DNA from: Bacteroidales bacterium
GTDB taxonomy: Bacteria; Bacteroidota; Bacteroidia; Bacteroidales; ML635J-15
DNA: 7,487 nt
Direction: 5' to 3'
NCBI GenBank assembly: GCA_017997855.1
Contig: JAGOEF010000073.1
Span: 1-7,487, forward strand
The translations under genes were made by a program, and so were the position numbers. Of this stretch, positions 1 to 6,443 are shown piece by piece. The notes under the pieces were generated by a model. That model was not told the DNA's origin, did no database searches, and saw only the letters and a list, made by a program, of their open reading frames with translations. The stretch's first letter is position 1; every line of letters begins with the position of its first letter.

Positions 1-3
1 GAA

Positions 4-1416
4 ATGAATAGAATCATCTTAACTGTGTTTTTCATTTTTGTTGCGGATGCCTTTTATGGGCAAGAAACATTTATTAAAACTTTCGGAGGCGATTATTATG
101 ACTTCGCAAACGATATGATTATAAATCGCGATGGTCATTATGTTATAACAGGTTGTATTTCTGATTCAAATACAGTTACGAATGAAATTTTACGGCATTG
201 CTGCCTGATGGAAATTGATGAAAATGGTGATATTATTTGGCAAAAAACATATTTTGAGGATTATTTTAGTCAAGGCACCTCGGTTGAACAACTAAACGAT
301 GGTGGATATATTATTGGTTGCTACAAGTATTTGGGGGAAGACCCCATACCCAAAACATGCTTGATCAGAACAAACGCATTTGGCGATACGATTTGGACAA
401 AAACATATTTTTCGATTGAAAATTCTGTTAAGGTAATTGTTAAGCAAACGGTTGATAACGGATTTGTTTTTGCAGGCACCAAAGACGGTTCCAGTTTTTG
501 TTGTGGAATAATATGTCTCATCAAGACTGATGAATATGGCAATGTATTGTGGGAAACAACCTCTGCTCCAACTGACGTGTACAACGAAACCGTTTCGATG
601 CTATACACCTCCAACAACGAATTTCTAGTAATGGGGCTGTCGTATTGTCAGGGGTACATTTGTGCTTTTTTAATAAAGTATAGCAGTGAGGGTGAAGTTA
701 TTTGGACGCAGATATTTAGTGAATATGAAGTGGATATATCTGGCAGGAAAATGATAGAAAACAACAATAGTGGATTTGTAATTTTTGGATCTGTTTTCAA
801 TTATATAACCTATAATAGCATACCATTTTTAATGAAAATTGATGAAAATGGAAATGAAGTATGGACAAAAGAGTTTAATATCCCAACAGCAAGTGATGGT
901 GGTATATCTGTTGTAAACACCACCGATGGAGGTTTTCTAATTGCTTGTTCCGGCGAGGATTTTTATCTTATTAAAACAAACAATACAGGAGATGTGCAAT
1001 GGACTAATGTTGCTGCATACATTCATAATATTTATATAACATCGGTCTTGCAAACAAATGACCAGGGTTATGTTTTTGCAGGAAAGACTAATGAAATGAT
1101 AAGCAATCATTCAATATCAGATATTCTATTAATTAAAACTGATATGTATGGAGAACTTGGTTTAGAAGAAGTTGATAACAATAATGATGCAGTTTATCCC
1201 AACCCTAATTCCGGGCTGTTTTACATCAAACCTGAAGAAACCCCTGAAAAAATAGCGCTTTTTAATAGTTTAGGACAGTGTATATACTCGTGCAATTCGT
1301 TTGAAGAAGGAAATTTAATACGGGTTGATGTTCAAAAAGCCGTTAGTGGAATTTACTATCTGAGGCTTACCACACCCAATGGAATCAAAACAGGCAAAGT
1401 GTTAATTAATAACTAA
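4..1416 (+). CDS. T9SS-secreted seven-repeat protein, probable beta-propeller
   Basis: A 470-residue protein probably exported by Sec and then carried across the outer membrane by the type IX secretion system. Residues 1 to about 19 form a signal peptide (MNR, hydrophobic core, AFYG before Q20). Residues ~22-390 hold about seven repeats of ~52 residues with the pattern DGGY/F-hydrophobic-G, then LIKTD-x-x-G-x-x-x-W. The repeat tryptophans lie at 79, 131, 183, 234, 287 and 333, and the seventh copy ends MYGELG without one. Seven such units suggest a seven-bladed beta-propeller; this is inference. Residues ~396-470 form a type A sorting domain, with YPNPNSG at 398-404, LFNSLGQ, SGIYYLRL, and a terminal GKVLINN. 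It is unusually rich in cysteine for a secreted protein (13, including CC at 66-67 and 166-167). The start is the only one that keeps the signal peptide; its upstream signals lie outside the window. The DNA is clearly AT-richer than downstream genes. Ligand and role are unknown; adhesion or binding is possible. Confidence 0.88.
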   Translation: MNRIILTVFFIFVADAFYGQETFIKTFGGDYYDFANDMIINRDGHYVITGCISDSNTVTNEILRHCCLMEIDENGDIIWQKTYFEDYFSQGTSVEQLNDGGYIIGCYKYLGEDPIPKTCLIRTNAFGDTIWTKTYFSIENSVKVIVKQTVDNGFVFAGTKDGSSFCCGIICLIKTDEYGNVLWETTSAPTDVYNETVSMLYTSNNEFLVMGLSYCQGYICAFLIKYSSEGEVIWTQIFSEYEVDISGRKMIENNNSGFVIFGSVFNYITYNSIPFLMKIDENGNEVWTKEFNIPTASDGGISVVNTTDGGFLIACSGEDFYLIKTNNTGDVQWTNVAAYIHNIYITSVLQTNDQGYVFAGKTNEMISNHSISDILLIKTDMYGELGLEEVDNNNDAVYPNPNSGLFYIKPEETPEKIALFNSLGQCIYSCNSFEEGNLIRVDVQKAVSGIYYLRLTTPNGIKTGKVLINN

Positions 1417-1473
1417 TGCGGCTGTAAGAATACATATTTACTGACAGCAATTTGCGAAAATAAATGTGGTGAA

Positions 1474-1505
1474 TGTGTGGTGATTTAATTTGATTTGTAC
1501 ATTTG
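1474..1505 (+). promoter_or_regulatory. Bacteroidota-type promoter for the lipoprotein gene
   Basis: TACATTTG at 1498-1505 matches the Bacteroidota -7 consensus TAnnTTTG exactly. The -33 element is weaker: TGTG at 1476-1479 instead of TTTG, with an 18-base spacer. The predicted transcription start near 1509 gives a leader of about 38 bases before the ATG at 1547. The leader ends in an A-rich stretch (AATAAAAACAA) with no Shine-Dalgarno sequence, as is usual in this phylum. A promoter is expected here because the upstream gene ends at 1416, differs in composition and encodes an unrelated protein. Confidence 0.5.
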
Positions 1506-1546
1506 CATCTGGTGGACAGTACGTTAACAACTAATAAAAACAACTT

Positions 1547-2638
1547 ATGAAAAACCTATTTGGGGTAGTAATAATGGCAGCAGTGGCGATGATGACGTTT
1601 TTTACGGCATGTGATGAACCTGAAGATGAACTGCAGGGTACGTTCAGCATGAAAATTACCGATGCGCGTGTTCCTCAGGCTGCAACAAAAGACGGTGATG
1701 GCCCTGTGATGGTAAGTGCCGACCTTACCCGCTGCGAGGTAACGTTTTCGGATATTGAACTTCGGCGTGCCAATGGCGATTATATTTCGGTGCTTTCGGC
1801 AGCTGCCACAGTCGATTTGAGAGAGTTTCAGGGAACCCTGCACAATTTGCTTTCGATAGCGATACCGGTTGGTGATTACACACAACTGAGGGTTACTGTT
1901 TCGGGCGTTTCGACAACCTATCAGGGCAACAACTACACCGCTTCGGTAAGTGGTGGTGCCAGTGTTACGCTGAACAACATTCCGGGTACATTTACCGAAA
2001 ATCAGGGTGTAACCAACGTGTTTGCCGGCGGTGCCATAGCTTTCGAAATGCCATTAGCCTTTACCATGGCCAACGAAGGCGATATCGAAAACATTCAGCT
2101 GCAGTTTGATGTGGATGCTACAGTGTATATCGTTCCGTTTACATACCAATCGTTTACCTGGAATTTTGCTGCCCTGCACGATTATTTCTCGCTGGGTTAT
2201 ATCTTCGAAGAAGGCATTCAGCAGATTCGCCACTCCCCGCCGCTGGGAATTACCATTGTTTCGGCTAGCGATGTGAATTATTACGGATTGCACACTTTTG
2301 TGGATTTTGATGCCCATGGCGGTACTATCAATTCGCATACTTCGCAGCATGTGTATCGCGGCAGCGATGGCAGTCTTACGGTGGATGCCGAGCCTATGGC
2401 CGTAAATAGCAATGTGCTGGTACCCAATACGGTGAATGCAAGCGGCGAAACCGATATCCGTTCGGACGAAACCTTCCATTATTCGGCTATTATTGCGTAT
2501 CTGGCCAATCAGGGCTACAACCTGCAATCGGGTAACACCTATTATTTCAGTCTGCGAAAAACATGGAACATTACCACGAATGGAAATACCTATAATCTGA
2601 CGCGTATGTGCGAACCCATTCCGGTAACGATACCATAG
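1547..2638 (+). CDS. DUF4382-like surface lipoprotein
   Basis: A 363-residue predicted lipoprotein. The signal peptide (MKNLFGVVIMAAVAMMTFFTA) ends at a relaxed lipobox, FTAC, with the lipidated cysteine at 22. The next residues, DEPEDE, are strongly acidic and resemble the lipoprotein export signal that sends Bacteroidota lipoproteins to the outer face of the outer membrane; surface exposure is therefore inferred. Residues ~31-195 resemble DUF4382: GTFSMKITDA at the start, then a strand with VTFSDIELRR, VDLREFQGTLHNLL, and IPVGDYTQLRVTVSG at ~106-120. That family is predicted to be a beta-sandwich domain of cell-surface proteins with no known activity. Residues ~200-363 are a second region I do not recognise, rich in aromatic, Asn and Thr residues, with one late cysteine (355). 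The gene appears monocistronic, with a promoter match at 1474-1505 and a terminator at 2679-2704. The domain assignment is moderate; the lipoprotein call is strong. Confidence 0.82.
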   Translation: MKNLFGVVIMAAVAMMTFFTACDEPEDELQGTFSMKITDARVPQAATKDGDGPVMVSADLTRCEVTFSDIELRRANGDYISVLSAAATVDLREFQGTLHNLLSIAIPVGDYTQLRVTVSGVSTTYQGNNYTASVSGGASVTLNNIPGTFTENQGVTNVFAGGAIAFEMPLAFTMANEGDIENIQLQFDVDATVYIVPFTYQSFTWNFAALHDYFSLGYIFEEGIQQIRHSPPLGITIVSASDVNYYGLHTFVDFDAHGGTINSHTSQHVYRGSDGSLTVDAEPMAVNSNVLVPNTVNASGETDIRSDETFHYSAIIAYLANQGYNLQSGNTYYFSLRKTWNITTNGNTYNLTRMCEPIPVTIP

Positions 2639-2678
2639 CTGAGGTTCAGCGACTCGGGAAGATTTAACTGAGATATTG

Positions 2679-2704
2679 AAGGGTGGCTTTGGCCATCCTT
2701 TTTT
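2679..2704 (+). terminator. Rho-independent terminator of the lipoprotein gene
   Basis: A 9-bp stem (AAGGGTGGC at 2679-2687 with GCCATCCTT at 2692-2700, one G-U pair) closes a four-base loop TTTG and runs straight into six T residues (2699-2704). It starts 40 bases after the lipoprotein stop codon. The T-run overlaps the first two bases of the opposite gene's stop codon (2703-2705). On the minus strand the same hairpin is followed by CAATATC with no T-run, so it should terminate plus-strand transcripts much better than minus-strand ones. Confidence 0.78.
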
Positions 2705-4430
2705 ATTGCGTAGCGTAAACGTCGAAAAAATGAGATTGGGTTTCGATCTTGTTGCAAGTACCGATGATTAATTGGAGGTAGGCAAAGTCGCTTTGTTGCA
2801 ACGGAATTTCGGAGGTATGGATTTTTTTCACATCGTACTTATCCACAATAAAATAGTAACCGCTGCGGCTGCATACGTCGGTCAGCGACTGCATTACCCG
2901 TTTTTCGGAGCCGCAGTATTCGGCGGGTTGCATCCAGTCGAGAGGTAGGGGATTTCGTGTTTGCAAAAGCGGATAGAAGGCTGCATTGTGGGGAAGCACT
3001 ACGGTGTGGTTGGCAGCACCCGGAAGCGAAGTATAGATTTTATGCAGATCGGCGTAATACGCTCCGGTTCGGGAGTTGGTCATCACACTGCCGAATTGTG
3101 GATTTACAGTACTGAGTTGATAATGCAGATCGTTGGCAGGCAGATCGCGATAGTTGATTTTACGCTGCGAATAAAACCCCAACACAATAATTACCAGTGC
3201 CGAAGTAAGCAGGAATGCCGAGGCGAGCCTGACCGTGGGCAGCCTGACGAGCGTAGCTGCCATTAACCAACGCGAAATGCTGAGAACCCCGGCCATGAGC
3301 AAACCACAGGCAAAAATGGGACTGTTGTCGCCCAGCGAGATGGATGATGTATAGGCAATCAGCAGGGTAAAGAACGCAAATCCCAGGGTAGGGTAATCGG
3401 GCTTTTTCACGATCCACGCCAGCATGATCAGATCGATGAGCACAAAAAACAACTCGAAGGGCAGCAGGTAAATCTGAAAATCGCTTCGCAAAAAATGTAT
3501 GGCAATAATTGCCGTTACCCAAAACAACATCAGGCTGGTTAAAAGTCCCGAACGACGTATTAAAAATGCAATCATGGGATTCTTGCGGTTTCTGATAAAC
3601 AGCGATGCCAGAAACATCAATAACATTATGGCATGGACTGCTACAGCGGGTGACTTTACCCAACGTACCGCATACTGAATAAGTCCGGTTTCGACAAATT
3701 CGGTGCGTCCGGTCATCTGGGTGATAAATTCGGCACCGGCACCTGTTACCACAAGCATCGCAGCATATAAAACAGCCGGAAGCCAGGCAAGTGCTACAAC
3801 AAAAATACCACGGGGGAGGCGGAATTTCCAGAAATACTGAATTAAGAAAAACATACTGAGCACCAGTGCCGGAAGAACAAAAGTCTGCCTCGACAATGCC
3901 GCAAGTACCAACATGAACACACCAAGGAAAGCCTTCGAATCAAAGTTTTTTACAGAATAGAGAAACCACAGTGACAATGCCGACCAGAAAACCGCATCGA
4001 TGGTTGTCCACGGAAAGAGGTTGTAGTTGAGGATACTCAGGGTGAACAGGATGAAAAAAACGGCAATTTCGCCAGCCACTGAATAGGATGCCTGAAGCAG
4101 GCGCGGAAGCACCGAAGCAGCCGAAAAAGCAATTACGATAAACTGAAAAATAACGAACCAGCGTGCCGAATCGAACAAGGGCAGCGGCGAAATAAAGTGA
4201 AGGCTGTGAAGCACGCCGCTAAAAACAGGCCTGATGGAAATAAAATCGCGGTGAGGCACTTCGCCGTGAATTATACGGTACGACTGTGCCAGAACAACTC
4301 CATCGTCGCTGGGATTAAAACCTTCGTTACCGGGATAGTTGCTGACGCGAAAAACCACCACAATCAGCGCAACGCAAAACATATACGAGATAATCCGGCG
4401 AAGGGTTTTATGCCTGAAATTTATGATCAT
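2703..4430 (-). CDS. Polytopic membrane protein, probable GT-C glycosyltransferase
   Basis: A 575-residue integral membrane protein. Hydrophobic segments lie at roughly 13-29, 90-110, 119-137, 143-160, 166-180, 185-200, 207-228, 263-280, 293-312, 317-341, 346-362, 370-388 and 402-420, so about 12-13 helices. The first loop, after helix 1, carries NPSDDG (39-44) followed by GEVPHRDF (56-63). An acidic pair after the first helix followed by G-x-x-P-x-x-D-F is typical of GT-C-fold enzymes, which use polyprenyl-phosphate sugars on the outer face of the inner membrane; D42/D43 would be the catalytic or metal site. Residues ~421-575 form a soluble C-terminal region, presumably periplasmic, that I do not recognise. 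The start ATG is preceded in frame by a TGA, so no longer form exists. An alternative start at Met17 (4382) would cut into helix 1. It is convergent with the lipoprotein gene and divergent from mqnE. Sugar and acceptor are unknown; an O-antigen-related or uncharacterised membrane protein is possible. Confidence 0.72.
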   Translation of the reverse strand: MIINFRHKTLRRIISYMFCVALIVVVFRVSNYPGNEGFNPSDDGVVLAQSYRIIHGEVPHRDFISIRPVFSGVLHSLHFISPLPLFDSARWFVIFQFIVIAFSAASVLPRLLQASYSVAGEIAVFFILFTLSILNYNLFPWTTIDAVFWSALSLWFLYSVKNFDSKAFLGVFMLVLAALSRQTFVLPALVLSMFFLIQYFWKFRLPRGIFVVALAWLPAVLYAAMLVVTGAGAEFITQMTGRTEFVETGLIQYAVRWVKSPAVAVHAIMLLMFLASLFIRNRKNPMIAFLIRRSGLLTSLMLFWVTAIIAIHFLRSDFQIYLLPFELFFVLIDLIMLAWIVKKPDYPTLGFAFFTLLIAYTSSISLGDNSPIFACGLLMAGVLSISRWLMAATLVRLPTVRLASAFLLTSALVIIVLGFYSQRKINYRDLPANDLHYQLSTVNPQFGSVMTNSRTGAYYADLHKIYTSLPGAANHTVVLPHNAAFYPLLQTRNPLPLDWMQPAEYCGSEKRVMQSLTDVCSRSGYYFIVDKYDVKKIHTSEIPLQQSDFAYLQLIIGTCNKIETQSHFFDVYATQ

Positions 4431-4434
4431 GCTT

Positions 4435-4465
4435 CAAACTTACACATTTTTAGCATTCCGACAAA
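4435..4465 (-). promoter_or_regulatory. Consensus Bacteroidota promoter for the membrane-protein gene
   Basis: Read on the minus strand, TTTG (4465-4462), a 19-base spacer and TAAGTTTG (4442-4435) match the Bacteroidota sigma-ABfr consensus TTTG-N19-TAnnTTTG at every specified base. The -7 element ends only four bases before the ATG at 4430-4428. Transcription would therefore begin at about 4431, giving an almost leaderless mRNA if that ATG is used. The alternatives are initiation at Met17 (4382) with a ~49-base leader, or another promoter. Confidence 0.6.
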
Positions 4466-4522
4466 ATTTGGTTTGCCGTCGAAATGCTGATGACCAGCAG
4501 CCAAAAATTACAACGAAAAGTG

Positions 4523-4530
4523 TATCTTTC
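4523..4530 (+). promoter_or_regulatory. Weak candidate -7 element for mqnE
   Basis: TATCTTTC at 4523-4530 differs from the Bacteroidota -7 consensus TAnnTTTG only at the last base and lies 20 bases before the mqnE ATG. No TTTG or TTG stands at the expected -33 distance (around 4500). It is the best plus-strand candidate in the 120-base divergent gap, and mqnE must have a promoter there or farther upstream because the neighbouring gene points away. The gap also holds a short palindrome, TGCTG-ATGAC-CAGCA at 4485-4499, too small to call an operator. Confidence 0.25.
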
Positions 4531-4550
4531 GGTTTTCAATAAGCAAACGG

Positions 4551-5666
4551 ATGAACCGAAGCAGAATACATTCTGAAATACTCAGCAATTGCGACACGAA
4601 AACCATCGGAATTGCGATGAAGATAGAGACCGGTATGCGCTTGTCGGCTGATGAGGCACTGTTTGTTTATCACGAGTTCAGTCTGGGAATGATTGGATAT
4701 TTCGCGCTGAGGCTTAAGGAAAAACGCTGGGGAAAACAAGTTTTTTACAACAGGAATCTGCACATAGAGCTTTCGAATGTCTGCGAAAATTCGTGCTCGT
4801 TCTGCTCGTTCCGCCGGCAATTGGGCGATGCTGAGGCCTGGGAACTCGGTAAGGCGGAGGTGATGGACAGGATTGCTGAACGGTATGCTTCGGGAATTAC
4901 TGAGGTGCATGTGGTAGGAGCACTGAACCCACGGTATTCGCTGGATTTTTATGTTGATTTGTTCAGGACTATCAGGTTGCGGTGGCCCGAACTTCATATT
5001 AAGGCGTTTACAGCTGTCGAAATTGAATATATTGCCAGGAATGCAGCGATTACGACAGCCGCATGTATTGCTATACTTCGTGATGCGGGCATGGGTTCGG
5101 TGCCCGGAGGAGGAGCCGAAATATTTGCGGATGGTATACGACAAAAACTTTGTCCCGAAAAAACCAGTGCCGAAAGCTGGTTACGGATACATCGCGAAAT
5201 TCACGATGCCGGATTAAAAAGCAACTGCACCATGTTGTACGGACACATCGAAACACCCGAAGACCGAATCAATCACCTGATAGCACTTCGCAATCTGCAG
5301 GACGAAACAGGAGGGTTCAATTGCTTTATCCCTTTAAAATACAAAAAGGCCAGCAATATCTTAAACCTCATCAGCGAGGTGCCCCAGCACGAAGACCTGC
5401 GGATGATTGCACTCAGCCGTCTGATTCTCGACAATATCGGACACATTAAAGCATACTGGCCCATGCTTGGAAAAAACACTGCCCTGTTGTGTCTGCATTT
5501 TGGCGCTGACGATTTTGACGGGACCATTAGTAATTCAACGCGTATCTATAGCATGGCCGGTGCCGAGGAACAACATCCCGATTACACTGCCGAAGAACTG
5601 AAAGCGGCAGTTTCGCACGAAGGTTTTATTGCTGTGGAGCGTGATTCTCTGTTTAATGTGTTGTAG
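4551..5666 (+). CDS. mqnE: Aminofutalosine synthase MqnE (radical SAM)
   Basis: A 371-residue cytoplasmic radical SAM enzyme of the futalosine route to menaquinone. The family joins 3-[(1-carboxyvinyl)oxy]benzoate to the adenosyl group of SAM, giving 6-amino-6-deoxyfutalosine. The cluster motif C-x3-C-x2-C is intact at C78, C82 and C85 (NVCENSCSFCSF). Other family hallmarks are VFYNRNLHIE (64-73), VPGGGAEIF (184-192), MLYGHIET (228-235), LDNIGHIKAYW (293-303), GADDFDGT (318-325) and the ending AVERDSLFN. These distinguish it from the sister enzyme MqnC. Length is normal. The ATG at 4551 is preferred over Met23 (4617) because residues 10-31 (ILSNCDTKTIG...GMRLS) fit the N-terminal helix region seen in family members. 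No other menaquinone gene is nearby, so the pathway must be scattered. The gene stands alone between a divergent and a convergent neighbour. Confidence 0.93.
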   Translation: MNRSRIHSEILSNCDTKTIGIAMKIETGMRLSADEALFVYHEFSLGMIGYFALRLKEKRWGKQVFYNRNLHIELSNVCENSCSFCSFRRQLGDAEAWELGKAEVMDRIAERYASGITEVHVVGALNPRYSLDFYVDLFRTIRLRWPELHIKAFTAVEIEYIARNAAITTAACIAILRDAGMGSVPGGGAEIFADGIRQKLCPEKTSAESWLRIHREIHDAGLKSNCTMLYGHIETPEDRINHLIALRNLQDETGGFNCFIPLKYKKASNILNLISEVPQHEDLRMIALSRLILDNIGHIKAYWPMLGKNTALLCLHFGADDFDGTISNSTRIYSMAGAEEQHPDYTAEELKAAVSHEGFIAVERDSLFNVL

Positions 5667-5669
5667 CAA

Positions 5670-6443
5670 TCAGCCGGAAATCGTGAAACTGTCGGCATCT
5701 TTCCAGGCCGGAAATTTTTGCCGGAAATCGGCAATCGTATCCGAATCATAGGTAATTTCGAGTACCGAAGGGGAGTTGTCGGGGGCAGCGGCTACAATAT
5801 CTCCCCGCTCGCTTATTGCGCAGGTGCCGCCGTTATAGGCAAGCCCTTCGCCATCGCTGCCTATGCGGTTGACTCCAAGCACCAGTGCCTGATTTTCGAT
5901 GGCGCGTGCCCTGAGCAAGGCATCCCAGACGTTGCGCCGCGAGGCAGGCCAGTTGGCCACATACAACAGCAAATCATAATTGTTTTGATTGCGGCTCCAT
6001 ACCGGAAACCGCAGATCGTAGCAAATCAGTGGTAAAATGCGCCAGCCTTCCCATTGAATTAGTAATCGTCGGTTGCCCCTGCTGAAAAAAGAATCTTCAC
6101 CGGCAATACTGAACAAATGTCGTTTGTCGTAATATTCAAGGCTATTGGGTGTAACAAAAACAAAACGATTGAAATACCGCGAATTTTCGAAGACTATCAG
6201 GCTTCCGCAAAGGGTCATTCCGGTAGTGGCGGCCAATTGGCGAAGCCAGTTGATGGTTTCGCCCTGCATGTCTTCGGCCAGCTTGTGGCTTTGCATCGAA
6301 AATCCGGTGCTGAACATTTCGGGAAGAACCACCAGTCCCGGTTCTGTTAAACCCCTGATGATGGCCTCGAAATGCTTGCGGTTGGCACTTGGATTTTCCC
6401 AGACCAATTGGTCCTGAATCAGATAGAACTTAGATTTGCTCAT
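5670..6443 (-). CDS. yafV: Nitrilase-family omega-amidase, YafV-like
   Basis: A 257-residue member of the carbon-nitrogen hydrolase superfamily. The catalytic triad is complete: Glu42 (VVLPEMFSTGF), Lys107 (YYDKRHLF) and Cys141 (LPLICYDLRFPVWSRN). The segment RILPLICYDLRFPVWSRN, then YDLLLYVANWPA, RARAIENQA, NRIGSDG and FPAWKDAD follow E. coli YafV almost motif for motif, and the length is the same. That family hydrolyses 2-oxoglutaramate and 2-oxosuccinamate to 2-oxo acids and ammonia, a metabolite-repair step after glutamine transamination. It is the last gene of a minus-strand unit: its ATG lies 14 bases inside the upstream acyltransferase gene, suggesting coupled translation. The stop is 3 bp from that of the convergent mqnE, leaving no room for a terminator between them. 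The substrate is inferred from similarity. Confidence 0.9.
   Translation of the reverse strand: MSKSKFYLIQDQLVWENPSANRKHFEAIIRGLTEPGLVVLPEMFSTGFSMQSHKLAEDMQGETINWLRQLAATTGMTLCGSLIVFENSRYFNRFVFVTPNSLEYYDKRHLFSIAGEDSFFSRGNRRLLIQWEGWRILPLICYDLRFPVWSRNQNNYDLLLYVANWPASRRNVWDALLRARAIENQALVLGVNRIGSDGEGLAYNGGTCAISERGDIVAAAPDNSPSVLEITYDSDTIADFRQKFPAWKDADSFTISG

Noticed and set aside
1420..1450. Possible hairpin GCTGT...ACAGC after the secreted-protein gene
   Set aside because: The stem is only 5 bp with an 18-base loop and no T-run follows, so it is not a credible terminator.
2054..2527. 157-codon open frame on the minus strand opposite the lipoprotein gene
   Set aside because: Rich in His/Ile/Arg in the way of an antisense shadow, with no domain; the plus-strand lipoprotein explains the region.
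2638..2650. Perfect short palindrome GCTGA-GGT-TCAGC at the lipoprotein stop codon
   Set aside because: The stem is 5 bp with no T-run, and a far better terminator lies 29 bases downstream.
3160..3663. 167-codon open frame on the minus strand, inside the membrane-protein gene
   Set aside because: It overlaps the clear polytopic membrane protein in another frame, has no recognisable domain and a composition typical of a shadow frame.
4485..4499. Palindrome TGCTG-ATGAC-CAGCA in the divergent gap, considered as an operator
   Set aside because: Five-base arms occur by chance too often, and no regulator gene or second copy supports it.
4536..5144. 202-codon open frame on the minus strand opposite mqnE
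   Set aside because: mqnE is certain from its motifs; the antisense frame has no recognisable features and no promoter.
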